Part shown: positions 28,832 through 37,685 of the stretch, one piece after another
Numbering within the stretch: position 1 is the first letter of the stretch
How the letters are laid out: each line of letters begins with the position of its first letter
NCBI RefSeq assembly: GCF_024497955.1
Contig: NZ_JANHKP010000013.1
Location: 124,001-188,000 of the forward strand
Source: Streptomyces sp. C10-9-1
GTDB taxonomy: Bacteria; Actinomycetota; Actinomycetes; Streptomycetales; Streptomycetaceae
Length of the DNA: 64,000 nucleotides
Direction: 5' to 3'
Notes under the pieces: model-generated
The model's database searches: none
The model's input: the letters and a program-made list of their open reading frames with translations, nothing else
What the model was told of the DNA's origin: nothing
Translations under genes and position numbers: made by a program

Positions 28832-28855
28832 CCGGTGCACCGAAGGGACCACGGC

Positions 28856-30505
28856 ATGGACACGCGCCGCTACCGCATGGTCGTCACCAGCGGCCTCGAC
28901 TACGTCAGCACCGGCGCACAGGTCGACGCCCGGCTCCGGGACTGGCTGCGTGAACCTCCCAAGAACTACGACATCCAGGCGTTCGCGGAGGGACGCAACG
29001 AGATAGCCCGGGGAGTCACGCTCGACCACGACTCGGCGACCGGTACCGGCGGGGCGTACGGCCGCTGGCGCCTCCGGGAGACCGCCCCGGACGGCACCTG
29101 GCAGACGACCCTGGTGATCAGGCAGACGGAGAGTCGACCGACCCGCGTACAGCTGGACGTAGAGCACCTTCCCGACGATCCGGATACGTTGCCGACAGCC
29201 GCCAAGACTCCCCGCCTCGCAGCAGCCCTACTGGACGTCCTCCAAGCCCGCGACGGGCTCGCGGACGTGACCCGGATGCCGCAGGTCGTCGAGGCGGCCG
29301 ACATCGACTCCGTCATCGACGAGCTGTGCGACGCGGAGCGTCGTCTGCCGATCGTCATGGCCACCGCTCCGCACGGGGCGCACTTCGACACGTGGCTGGA
29401 GCGGACCCTGGACCCGCTGGTCCGCCCCCTGGCCGGCCTCGCCATCCTCTACGCTCTCGCTCCAGGGGCGGACAACCGCTTCAACCGGCTCATGGAGTAC
29501 CACCGGGTCTACGGTGGCGGTATCCGGACCTACCTCCCCGGTGTGGACCCGGCCTGGGCGGCAGACGGCCAGCGCCACCGCGTCATGTCACACCGGGCCA
29601 TCGCCGAGAACCCGGGACGGGCCCGCCGTCTGCTCGCCCAACTCCCCCAGGGCCTCGCCACCCGGGCGCCCCTGCCGCCCGAGTTGGACGCGGTGCCCGT
29701 GTTGCGCGCGCGTACCAAGGAGAGCTCGGCAAGCTCCGAGCTGGAGCGGCTGAGGGACGAGAACCGCGCCCTCTTCGAGATCCTCGAGGAAGCCGGGCGC
29801 GAGCAGCGGGTGCGGGCCGACGAGATCAGGGACCTGAAGAACGAACTCCAGCGCGCCAGAAGCGACGAGATCACGCTGATCGCCGAGTACGACGAGCAGT
29901 ACCGGGAACTGCACGAGACCCGGGTCCAGCTGGTCACCGTGCAGAAGCGCCTGCTCGTCCTCGGCGCTGCCGAAGCCGCGTACGCCCCGGACGGCAGCGG
30001 TCCCGCTGTGCCCGAGTCCTTCGCGGAGATCCTGGAACGGATCGAGGAGATGCCTCGCGTGCACTTCACCGGAGCCAGGAAGATCACCCTGGAACTGGAC
30101 GACCAGGCGTACGGTTCCTCCTGGGTCCGCATGGCCTGGGACGCCCTGCTGGCCCTCCGGGACTACGCCGAGGTCTCCGCCGACGCCCCGGCCCACGGCA
30201 CGCCCTTCCGCGACTTCAAGCAGTGGTGCGAGGAAGCTCCGGGCGGGATGCATGCGATATCGCCCCGTAAGGTCGTGCGCGACGAGTCCAGGACGGTGAA
30301 GACGAACACCGCCTGGCGCAAGGAGCGGACCTTTCCCGTCCCGGACTACGTGGATCCCACCTGTCGGCTGTTCATGGGCGCGCACGTGAGGATCGGCGGC
30401 GGCAACACCGTCGCTCCACGCCTGCACTACCACGACGGTGCCTGTGCCGAGCACGGGATCTTCATCGGATACATCGGTCCGCACCTCACCAACACCCTCA
30501 CCTGA
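28856..30505 (+). CDS. Unrecognised 549-aa protein with central coiled coil and conserved-looking C-terminal domain
   Basis: Residues ~1-280 form an alpha/beta region of unknown type. Residues ~290-385 are a strong heptad-type coiled coil, starting near SSELERLRDENRALFEIL and ending near LHETRVQLVTVQKRL. Residues ~395-549 form a globular domain with RTFPVPDYVDPTCRLFMGAH, APRLHYHDG and IFIGYIGPHLTN, which looks like a conserved functional site with several Asp/His residues. ATG 28856 follows GAAGGG; a GTG 21 bp upstream has no such site. It lies between the SMC-like pair and McrBC in one operon. McrBC loci encoding large coiled-coil proteins (CoCoNuT-type) offer a comparison, but I cannot show homology. 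Confidence 0.75.
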   Translation: MDTRRYRMVVTSGLDYVSTGAQVDARLRDWLREPPKNYDIQAFAEGRNEIARGVTLDHDSATGTGGAYGRWRLRETAPDGTWQTTLVIRQTESRPTRVQLDVEHLPDDPDTLPTAAKTPRLAAALLDVLQARDGLADVTRMPQVVEAADIDSVIDELCDAERRLPIVMATAPHGAHFDTWLERTLDPLVRPLAGLAILYALAPGADNRFNRLMEYHRVYGGGIRTYLPGVDPAWAADGQRHRVMSHRAIAENPGRARRLLAQLPQGLATRAPLPPELDAVPVLRARTKESSASSELERLRDENRALFEILEEAGREQRVRADEIRDLKNELQRARSDEITLIAEYDEQYRELHETRVQLVTVQKRLLVLGAAEAAYAPDGSGPAVPESFAEILERIEEMPRVHFTGARKITLELDDQAYGSSWVRMAWDALLALRDYAEVSADAPAHGTPFRDFKQWCEEAPGGMHAISPRKVVRDESRTVKTNTAWRKERTFPVPDYVDPTCRLFMGAHVRIGGGNTVAPRLHYHDGACAEHGIFIGYIGPHLTNTLT

Positions 30506-30613
30506 GGTGCGAAGCGGGGCTAGGGTCTCTCTCGGAAGCGGTCCTCGAGCACGTGCCCTGCCCGTGTCCACGGGCTCACGGAAACGAGGAACGCACGTGA
30601 ACCAGGAGTGTGC

Positions 30614-32476
30614 GTGAACCAGGACGGCGGCAACTGCGTCGAGCACCCGGAGTTCCGGTTGCGGCTGCCCGGCGGGGACGGCATCGGGCGGGCGGTCGGT
30701 GTCCTCCTCGACGCCGTCGGCACCAACGGGAGCCGCAAGTTCCTGATCAGGGCCGGTTCGCCGGCCCGGGAGCACGTCATGCCGTCGTTCCCCAAGCACT
30801 TCAGCGGCACCTTCAAGCGACGCGAGGAGCTGAGGACCACCGGAGTTCTTACGCCGTCCCACCGCTGGCCCGGCTGGCTGGAGCTGACCGCTGACGTCGA
30901 GTGCGGATCGCCGTCCGCCGCCGCCGAGATACTCGTCGGCGCCCCGCGCAACGGCTGGGAGGAGTGGCGCACCGAGACGGGCACACCGCTGTCCGACTTC
31001 ATGGAGGGCGTGCGTTCCGGGCCCAACCGGTCGTGGCTCGTGCGCGGCTCGAACGTGGCGGGCAGTGACCTCGTCCACCGGCTCTGGCTCCCCGAGGGCA
31101 GGGTCACGCTGTCGGCCTCGCGGTTGCGCCAGGGAGTGGCGCAGGGGGCGAGCAAGGAGCGGCTGAGAGCGTTCGTCGAGGAGGACTACGGGACGACGGC
31201 GACCTACAACCAGAAGCTGGAGCTCGTCGACGAGCTGTACGCGTTCCTCTCCTGGATGAAACCGGGCGACACGGTGTGCGGCATCTCCGGGGGCCGCCTG
31301 TACGTGGGTGAGATCACCGGAACGGTCGAGCAGACCGCCTCCGAAGGCGGCCGCTCCAACCTGCGCCGCCCCGTCGACTGGCAGAGCAGCGGATACGCCT
31401 ACGACGAGCTTCCCGAGGAACTCCAGCAGAAGCTCTCGGCGCAGCACGACGTCGTCGACCTCACCTCCGTGCAGGCCCTCATCGACGGACTCGGCCGTAC
31501 CGACGAGGAGCTCGCCGACGAGGCCGTGTCCCGGGAACGCGACCCGAGCGAGACCGTCCCGGCCCTCGCGGCCCGGCGTGAGCTGGAGCTTCCCGAGCCG
31601 GGCCAGGCCCTCGCCGACGAACTGCTCGTCCACGACGTGGAGTGGCTGCGCGAGGTGAAGGACCTCCTCTGGGACGAACGGCAGCTGGTGCTGTACGGAC
31701 CGCCGGGAACGGGCAAGACCCACCTGGCCCTCAAACTCGCCGAGTTCCTCGGAGGCGGGCCCGAACGGGTCAAGCTGGTGCAGTTCCATCCGTCGTACGC
31801 GTACGAGGACTTCTTCGAAGGCTTCCGGCCGAAGGAGGACCCCGACACCCGGGAGGTCGCCTTCCGGCTGACGGCGGGCCCGCTGCGGGAGCTCGCCGAC
31901 CTCGCCTCCCGCGAAGGAAACCGCCACATCCCGCACTTCCTGATCATCGACGAGATCAATCGTGCGAATCTGGCCAAGGTCTTCGGAGAGCTCTACTTCC
32001 TCCTGGAGTACCGGAACAAGTCGGTCCGCCTGACTTACTCGGGCGACGACTTCGCCCTCCCGTCCAATCTCTTCGTCATCGGCACGATGAACACCGCCGA
32101 CCGCTCCATCGCCCTTGTCGACGCGGCCATGCGACGGCGCTTCGCCTTCGTGGAGCTCTCGCCGCGTACCGAGCCCACCCAGGGGCTGCTGCGCCGCTGG
32201 CTCGCCGCCCAGGACCGCGGCCCCGAGCCGGCGGACCTACTGGACGCGCTCAACTCCCGCATCGACGACCCCGATTTCCGTATCGGCCCCTCGTACCTGA
32301 TGAAGAAGGCGGTCTACCGGGAAGGCGGCCTCGACCGCACCTGGCGCACCAAGATCCTTCCGCTCCTGGAGGAGCATCACTACGGAGAGGGAATCGACAT
32401 TGCCAAGACCTACGGTCTCGAAGCCCTTCGCGCGAGCATCGCACCGGCTGCCGGTACGGGTGAGCCCGACGCGTGA
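30614..32476 (+). CDS. mcrB: McrB-like AAA+ GTPase of a type IV restriction system
   Basis: 620 residues. The AAA+ motor has Walker A GPPGTGKTHLALKLAE near 360, Walker B LIIDEINRANLAKVFGELYF near 441, and the McrB hallmark MNTADRSIALVDAAMRRRF near 489. The N-terminal ~340 residues should recognise the target, but I do not recognise their fold; they are not obviously an EVE, YTH or DUF3578 domain. GTG 30614 has AGGAG five bases upstream; the sequence GTGAACCAGGA is repeated at 30597, out of frame. The downstream mcrC overlaps the stop by 4 nt, as is typical of this pair. With McrC it should translocate along and cut modified or otherwise marked DNA. Confidence 0.9.
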   Translation: MNQDGGNCVEHPEFRLRLPGGDGIGRAVGVLLDAVGTNGSRKFLIRAGSPAREHVMPSFPKHFSGTFKRREELRTTGVLTPSHRWPGWLELTADVECGSPSAAAEILVGAPRNGWEEWRTETGTPLSDFMEGVRSGPNRSWLVRGSNVAGSDLVHRLWLPEGRVTLSASRLRQGVAQGASKERLRAFVEEDYGTTATYNQKLELVDELYAFLSWMKPGDTVCGISGGRLYVGEITGTVEQTASEGGRSNLRRPVDWQSSGYAYDELPEELQQKLSAQHDVVDLTSVQALIDGLGRTDEELADEAVSRERDPSETVPALAARRELELPEPGQALADELLVHDVEWLREVKDLLWDERQLVLYGPPGTGKTHLALKLAEFLGGGPERVKLVQFHPSYAYEDFFEGFRPKEDPDTREVAFRLTAGPLRELADLASREGNRHIPHFLIIDEINRANLAKVFGELYFLLEYRNKSVRLTYSGDDFALPSNLFVIGTMNTADRSIALVDAAMRRRFAFVELSPRTEPTQGLLRRWLAAQDRGPEPADLLDALNSRIDDPDFRIGPSYLMKKAVYREGGLDRTWRTKILPLLEEHHYGEGIDIAKTYGLEALRASIAPAAGTGEPDA

Positions 32477-33723
32477 CCGGCATCCAGCTCGTCGAACACG
32501 CCCCGCACACCACCCATGACCTGCCGGCGGCCATCGGCAGGGCTCTCGCCGCCTCCAGGATCGTGGACGCGGCGCCCGACCCGTACCGGACCGGGGGATG
32601 GCGGCTGCGCGCGGGGAGCAAGGTCGGAGCCTTCGTGGTCAGGGCCCCGGGGGAGGACCCCGTCACCCTGAGGATCACCCCGAAGGTGCCGATCGCCCGC
32701 CTGTTCTTCCTCCTGGGGTACGCCCTGAACCCGCGGATCCACCAGGAGGGCGTCGTGGAGGTGACGGCGCACACGGAACTGGTTCCCTTCTTCGCCCAGA
32801 CCTACGAGAGGGTGCAGGAACGCGCCCTGAGACAAGGAGTGCTGCAGGGCTACCGGCACACGGAAGAGGCGTCCCCCGTGCTTCGTGGCCGGCTCAGGGA
32901 GACCGACCAGGTCCGCCGTCATCACGGACGGCTCTTTCCCCTGGAGGTGGCCTACGACGAGTACACCACCGACATTCCCGAGAACCGGCTGCTGCGGGCG
33001 GCGACCGAGCGGCTGCTGAGCCTGCCCAGCGTCCCGGCCGGAGTACGGCGGTCCCTCCAGCACCAACGGGCCCGGCTCATCGACGCCGAGCCCCTGCTGC
33101 GCGGCGCCGCTCCGCCCCGGTGGCGGCCGAGCCGTCTGAACCTGCGCTACCAGCCCGCACTGCGGCTGGCGGAGACCGTCCTGCGCCGAGAGTCGCCCGA
33201 ACATCTGCCGGGTGACGCCACCGTCGACGGATTCCTGCTCGACATGAACAAGCTCTTCGAGGACTTCGTCTGCGTAGCCCTTCGCGAGGCCCTCGCCGCA
33301 TACGGCGGACACTGCGCGCTCCAGGCCAGGGGAGTGCACCTTGACGCGGACGGGACCATCCGCATGAGGCCGGATCTCGTGCGGTACGGGGACGACGGCC
33401 GCCCGCTGACCGTCGTCGACGCCAAGTACAAGGCGCAGAAGCCCGATGGTGTCCCGGACGCCGACGTCTACCAGATGCTCGCCTACTGCACGGCGCTGGG
33501 TCTCCCCGAGGGACATCTGATCTACGCCAGGGGCGGCGCCCTTCATGCCTCCCACCGTGTCCGGAACGTGGGGATTGCCATCCATCAGCACGTCCTGGAC
33601 CTGGGAGGGACGCCGACGGAACTGCTGGGGATGGTCCGGGACCTCGCCCGCCTGATGGCCAGGGGCGCGGGACCAGCGTCCCCCCCTAAGATCGTTTCGG
33701 CCGCGCCGCACGCCATGAGATAA
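32473..33723 (+). CDS. mcrC: McrC-like nuclease subunit
   Basis: 416 residues. The N-terminal half is the McrB-binding part, with GWRLRAGSKVGAFVV and VTLRITPKVPIARLFFLLGY. The C-terminal nuclease shows MRPDLV near 297 followed by VVDAKYK near 315, the D-(x)n-D/E-x-K pattern of PD-(D/E)xK enzymes, with QMLAYCTALG after it. GTG 32473 overlaps the McrB stop (GTGA), so the two are translationally coupled. The gene ends 10 bp before the UvrD-like helicase. The nuclease site appears intact, so cleavage activity is expected. Confidence 0.9.
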   Translation: MTGIQLVEHAPHTTHDLPAAIGRALAASRIVDAAPDPYRTGGWRLRAGSKVGAFVVRAPGEDPVTLRITPKVPIARLFFLLGYALNPRIHQEGVVEVTAHTELVPFFAQTYERVQERALRQGVLQGYRHTEEASPVLRGRLRETDQVRRHHGRLFPLEVAYDEYTTDIPENRLLRAATERLLSLPSVPAGVRRSLQHQRARLIDAEPLLRGAAPPRWRPSRLNLRYQPALRLAETVLRRESPEHLPGDATVDGFLLDMNKLFEDFVCVALREALAAYGGHCALQARGVHLDADGTIRMRPDLVRYGDDGRPLTVVDAKYKAQKPDGVPDADVYQMLAYCTALGLPEGHLIYARGGALHASHRVRNVGIAIHQHVLDLGGTPTELLGMVRDLARLMARGAGPASPPKIVSAAPHAMR

Positions 33724-33733
33724 GGAGCCCACC

Positions 33734-35890
33734 GTGCCCCAGCTCGCCTTCGCGAACAGCTTCTGGGAGAGCTACGACGTGCTGGAGAAGCCCGTCAAAG
33801 CCGGAGTGCGCAAGGCGATGGCCAAGTTCCAGCAGCTCACCGTCGCGGAACTGCACGCCGACAAGGGGCTTCACCTGGAGTCGGTGGACAAGGCGCGCGA
33901 TCCACGGATGAGGACCATCCGGATCAACGACTTCTGGCGCGGAGTGGTCCTCGCCCCGGACGACGGCAGCGATGTCTTCCTCCTCATCAACGTCGTGCCG
34001 CACGACGACGCCTACAGCTGGGCGGCCAAGCGGCTCTACACGGTCAACACCGCCACCCGCGGCCTGGAGGTCCGCAACGCCGTCGCCATCGAGCAGCTGA
34101 CGCCGGTCCTGGAGAAGGCGGCGGCCGTAGCCCCCACCCTGCTCTTCGCATCCCACTCGGACACCGTGCTGCGGGAACTCGGCATCGACGCGCAGGTGCT
34201 GCGGGCGGTGCGTACCATCACGGACCAGGCCCAGCTGGACGCGTTCGGCACCCTGCTTCCCGAGGACCAGTTCGAAGTCCTCCAGTACCTCGCGGAGGGC
34301 TTCGGCCCGGAAGAGGTCTACCGCGACGTCGTCACCGCACGGCGACCCGCCGACGCTCCTGGGGACCCCGCGGACGACCTCGCGTCGGCGATCCTCCACA
34401 CCAGAAGCCGCATCACGCTCGTGACCGGGCCGGACGAGCTGGCCGAGATCCTGGAGAAGCCCTTCGCGGCTTGGCGGGTCTTCCTCCACCCGTCCCAGCG
34501 TCGCGTCGCCTACCGCGTGTCCTACGGCGGACCGGCGCAGGTGACCGGAGGCCCGGGCACGGGCAAGACTGTCGTCGCCCTGCATCGTGTCAAGCACCTG
34601 CTCTCCCGCTCCGAGGACAGCCGGGTCCTGCTCACCACGTATACCAACAGTCTGGCGGCGAGCCTGCGCGAGAACCTCGCCCTGCTGCTCGACGGCGATG
34701 AGGCGCTGCTTCGCAGGGTCGACGTGACGACGGTGAACGCCTACGCGCATCGAGCCCTTCAGGCGGCCGGCGGCCGGACTCCGTCATTCGTCGGAGGCCG
34801 TGAGGAGCGGCAGATCTGGCAGCGAGTCGGCAAGAGCCTCGGCCTTCCATGGCCGGAGCAGTTCCTTGCCCAGGAATATCGCCACGTCGTACTCGCCCAG
34901 GACATCGGCACGCTGGACGCCTACCGGGGCGCGGTGCGCAGAGGGCGCGGTTCGGCGCTACCCGTAGCCCAGCGAGAGAGGGTCTGGGAGGCGATCGAGC
35001 TCTTCCGGGCCGAACTCTCTGCCCGAGGCGCCCGCACTCACCTAGACGTGTGTGCCCAGGCGGCACGGTTGCTGGAAGACAAGGTCGCTTCGGACGGTCA
35101 CGATTACGATCACGTGGTCGTCGACGAGGCCCAGGACCTGCATCCAGCCCAATGGCGGGTGCTTCGGGCAGCTGTGGGCCGTGGGCCCGACGACCTCTTC
35201 ATCACCGGTGACCCCCATCAGCGGATCTACGACTCCCGGGTCTCCCTGGCCTCATTGGGCATTGCGGTGGCCGGTCGCAGCGGTCGGCTGCGCATCAACT
35301 ACCGCAGCACGGAGGAGATCCTTGGCTGGTCCACTGGCATTCTGATGGAGGTGGACGTCGATGATCTCGGGGGCGACGGTGCGGACAGCCTCCTCGGTTA
35401 CCGGTCACTGCTCCACGGAGAACGCCCTCACGTCAGAGGTCATGCTTCCGAGCAGGTCGAAGTGGACGCGATCGTCGAGCGGATCGAGGAGTGGGTAGGC
35501 CAAGGCATGCGGCCCGAGGAGATCGGCGTGTGCGCCCGCTTCCACCTGCTCCTGGACAAGGTGTACGACAGGCTCGCGGCTCGGGGCATTCCCGTGGTCC
35601 GGGTCAAGGAGGGGCCGGGGGCGGGAACGCCAGGGGTGCGCCTCGCGACAATGCACGCGATGAAGGGGCTGGAGTTTCGTGGCGTCGGTGTACTCGGAGT
35701 CTCGGACGGCGCAATTCCGTTCGCTCGTGAGGTCACCGCGGCTGCGACGGACAGGCTGCAGTACGAGGCCGATCTGCTGCGTGAGCGGTGCCTCCTCTTC
35801 GTCGCCTGCACACGTGCCAGGGAGACATTGCACGTGTCCTGGAGCGGAAAGCCCAGCCCGTTCGTGCCCCTGCCTTCCGAACTCCCCTGA
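33734..35890 (+). CDS. UvrD/Rep-type helicase with N-terminal RelE-like domain
   Basis: 718 residues. Residues ~1-105 (FANSFWESYDVLEKPVKAGV, LHLESVDKARDPRMRTIRIN, DFWRGVVL) resemble a RelE/ParE-fold module of the kind seen at the head of some actinobacterial helicases. The superfamily-1A core has GGPGTGKTVVALHR near 272, VVVDEAQDLHPAQW near 461, INYRSTEEI near 519, LATMHAMKGLEFRGVGV near 637 and FVACTRARETLHVSWSG near 690. GTG 33734 follows AAGGAG at 33722-33727. It is the last gene of the operon and converges with the HTH-methyltransferase 13 bp away. It may process DNA cut by McrBC; whether the RelE-like head is an RNase or only a scaffold cannot be read. Confidence 0.87.
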   Translation: MPQLAFANSFWESYDVLEKPVKAGVRKAMAKFQQLTVAELHADKGLHLESVDKARDPRMRTIRINDFWRGVVLAPDDGSDVFLLINVVPHDDAYSWAAKRLYTVNTATRGLEVRNAVAIEQLTPVLEKAAAVAPTLLFASHSDTVLRELGIDAQVLRAVRTITDQAQLDAFGTLLPEDQFEVLQYLAEGFGPEEVYRDVVTARRPADAPGDPADDLASAILHTRSRITLVTGPDELAEILEKPFAAWRVFLHPSQRRVAYRVSYGGPAQVTGGPGTGKTVVALHRVKHLLSRSEDSRVLLTTYTNSLAASLRENLALLLDGDEALLRRVDVTTVNAYAHRALQAAGGRTPSFVGGREERQIWQRVGKSLGLPWPEQFLAQEYRHVVLAQDIGTLDAYRGAVRRGRGSALPVAQRERVWEAIELFRAELSARGARTHLDVCAQAARLLEDKVASDGHDYDHVVVDEAQDLHPAQWRVLRAAVGRGPDDLFITGDPHQRIYDSRVSLASLGIAVAGRSGRLRINYRSTEEILGWSTGILMEVDVDDLGGDGADSLLGYRSLLHGERPHVRGHASEQVEVDAIVERIEEWVGQGMRPEEIGVCARFHLLLDKVYDRLAARGIPVVRVKEGPGAGTPGVRLATMHAMKGLEFRGVGVLGVSDGAIPFAREVTAAATDRLQYEADLLRERCLLFVACTRARETLHVSWSGKPSPFVPLPSELP

Positions 35891-35903
35891 CCGGCCTTTC
35901 GGG

Positions 35904-37565
35904 TCACTCGCCGGAATCGTCCGCAGGGGGTACAAGGGCTCCGTTGGTCAGCCCCTCCCGGGCCAGAGCGGCTACTTCCTTCCCCAGTGCGGCCAGACTC
36001 GCGACGCGTTCCTCGAACTCTTGGAGAGAACGGAAGACGGATCCGTAGCGACGCTGGTCGGCGACCGCCATCTGCGGGATGCGGGCCGCCCGCGCGTCCA
36101 CACGATGCGTTCCGCTGTTGCTGGTCGAGCGGCGGACGTTGGACGGGCTCTGAAGAAAGCCACGCAGGTAGTCCGTATCGAGCTGAGGACTCGTGGATTG
36201 GGGGCCGCCGGCGCCTGCCTTGATCAGTCCCGCTCTGGACAAATCCGCGAGGCTGACCGTGGCTGTGTCCAGGGAGTCGCCTCCGGTCGTTTCCCGCAAG
36301 GCCGGCAGGAGCGCGCCCAGCGCCTGGAGCTGCTGCTCGATCTCTTCGCGCAGAGACCAGTACTCCGCCCGAAAGTCCTGGGTGGAACGATGGACGTGCG
36401 GGTTCGGCGTGAGGTCTACGGTCTCGTCGAGGAGGTCGATGAGGCGGACGTCGGCGACTTGGTTGCTGGTGGGTTCCAGCGGTCCGTCCGGATCGTTGCC
36501 CGTCAGGTCGATCATGCGGACGTGTGACGGAGTGGCGTTGTCCGGTTTCGGGCGGCGGAGGATCCAGAGCAGTACGGGGACGGAGTGCGCGGAGGCGACT
36601 CCACCTGGTAGCGCGATGACCTGGGTGAGGATTCCCCGCCGTACGAGTTCCGCCCGGATCCGGCGTCCAGCCTTGCGGTACGCCGCGGATGACGGCATGA
36701 CGATCACCGTACGGCCGCCAGGTGCGGTGTGGGCGTAACAGTGCTGGAGCCAGGCGAGTTCCCCTTCCGCCTTGGAGGGGGTGCCAAGCTCCCATCGCGC
36801 GTCGAGGAGCAGTTCCTCGCGCCCCCAGTCGGGGCCGGCGGTGGGAGGCTCGCATACGACGAGGTCGGCGCGGAGCGAGGGCCAGGCATCCGCCCGCAGT
36901 GAGTCGCCCGCTTGGATCACTGCATCGGCTCGGCCGCTCAACTTGGCTCGGAGTTCCGCGAACCGCGCTGCTGCGGGGTCGATCTCCTGTCCGCGAATGG
37001 CCGTACTACCGTCGTCCCCCGCAACCATGAGAAGGACCCCGATCCCGCAGGCGGGATCGAAGACGGTGGTGCCCTCGGGAAGCGGGCCCACAAAGTGAGC
37101 GACCGCCCGGGCGATCCTCGCCGAGGTCACCTGATCCGAGCCGCTGCGGCGCGCCGAATCCTGAAAGCGCTCGACGAGTCCGTCGGCCACGTCGGTTGGT
37201 GTGGCGCTCTGCGTCGACGAGGTGACGATCGCAGCCGCTGCGGAGTCGAGGCCAGACGGATTGCCCGTCGAAAGGAATGCTGCGACCGAAGACAGGCCGC
37301 TGACCATGTCATCGCCGAACGACGCGCGAAGCGTCTGCCATAGTCGGACTTCATCGGATACGTCATGGCTCTTCCGCTGGTTCGCGAGCCATTCTCGTAC
37401 ATCGGCAAGAGAGAACAGAGGTGCGCCCGAACTGCCTCCAGTCGGGGCTGGGAAGTCCTTGTGGCGGCGTCGCCAGTTCGACACGGCGGCTCGTGTCACG
37501 CCCGCGAGGCGAGCGATCTCGGCCCCGGTGATCAGAGGGTCTGCTGCACCCGTGTCATTCCTCAT
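35904..37565 (-). CDS. HTH-N6 methyltransferase with altered motif IV, candidate regulator
   Basis: 553 residues from ATG 37565 (558 if GTG 37580 is used; neither has a clear ribosome-binding site, so a leaderless mRNA is possible). Residues ~8-55 form a helix-turn-helix (EIARLAGVTRAAVSNWRRRH) of MerR/HTH_17 type. The methyltransferase part has motif I DPACGIGVLL near 168, but motif IV near 235 reads CEPPTAG where HsdM-like enzymes have (N/D)PP(F/Y). Asp/Asn replaced by Glu and the aromatic replaced by Thr suggest lost or altered catalysis. The C-terminal ~180 residues look like a specificity or dimerisation region. Palindrome site 3 lies about 30 bp upstream of the GTG. A DNA-binding regulator of the island is the inferred role; an active orphan methyltransferase is the alternative. 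Confidence 0.8.
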   Translation of the reverse strand: MRNDTGAADPLITGAEIARLAGVTRAAVSNWRRRHKDFPAPTGGSSGAPLFSLADVREWLANQRKSHDVSDEVRLWQTLRASFGDDMVSGLSSVAAFLSTGNPSGLDSAAAAIVTSSTQSATPTDVADGLVERFQDSARRSGSDQVTSARIARAVAHFVGPLPEGTTVFDPACGIGVLLMVAGDDGSTAIRGQEIDPAAARFAELRAKLSGRADAVIQAGDSLRADAWPSLRADLVVCEPPTAGPDWGREELLLDARWELGTPSKAEGELAWLQHCYAHTAPGGRTVIVMPSSAAYRKAGRRIRAELVRRGILTQVIALPGGVASAHSVPVLLWILRRPKPDNATPSHVRMIDLTGNDPDGPLEPTSNQVADVRLIDLLDETVDLTPNPHVHRSTQDFRAEYWSLREEIEQQLQALGALLPALRETTGGDSLDTATVSLADLSRAGLIKAGAGGPQSTSPQLDTDYLRGFLQSPSNVRRSTSNSGTHRVDARAARIPQMAVADQRRYGSVFRSLQEFEERVASLAALGKEVAALAREGLTNGALVPPADDSGE

Positions 37566-37608
37566 GCGGAAACCGTACACGGTACTGCAGATGCGCGGTA
37601 AGTGTCAG

Positions 37609-37627
37609 ATGTTGACGTCGTCAACAT
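37609..37627. promoter_or_regulatory. Palindromic operator candidate, site 3 of 3 (ATGTTGAC-N3-GTCAACAT)
   Basis: Perfect 8-bp arms with a 3-bp spacer, sharing the core GTTGAC-N3-GTCAAC with sites 1 and 2. On the minus strand TTGACG (37624-37619) with TACCGC (37600-37595) at 18-bp spacing forms a possible promoter for the HTH-methyltransferase, giving an mRNA start close to its start codon. The palindrome covers the -35, as expected for autorepression. Confidence 0.65.
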
Positions 37628-37685
37628 GTCCGTCTGGAGTAGGTGTCATCCGCTTGCGGAGAGAGCATGAGCGGGCACGTGGGGC

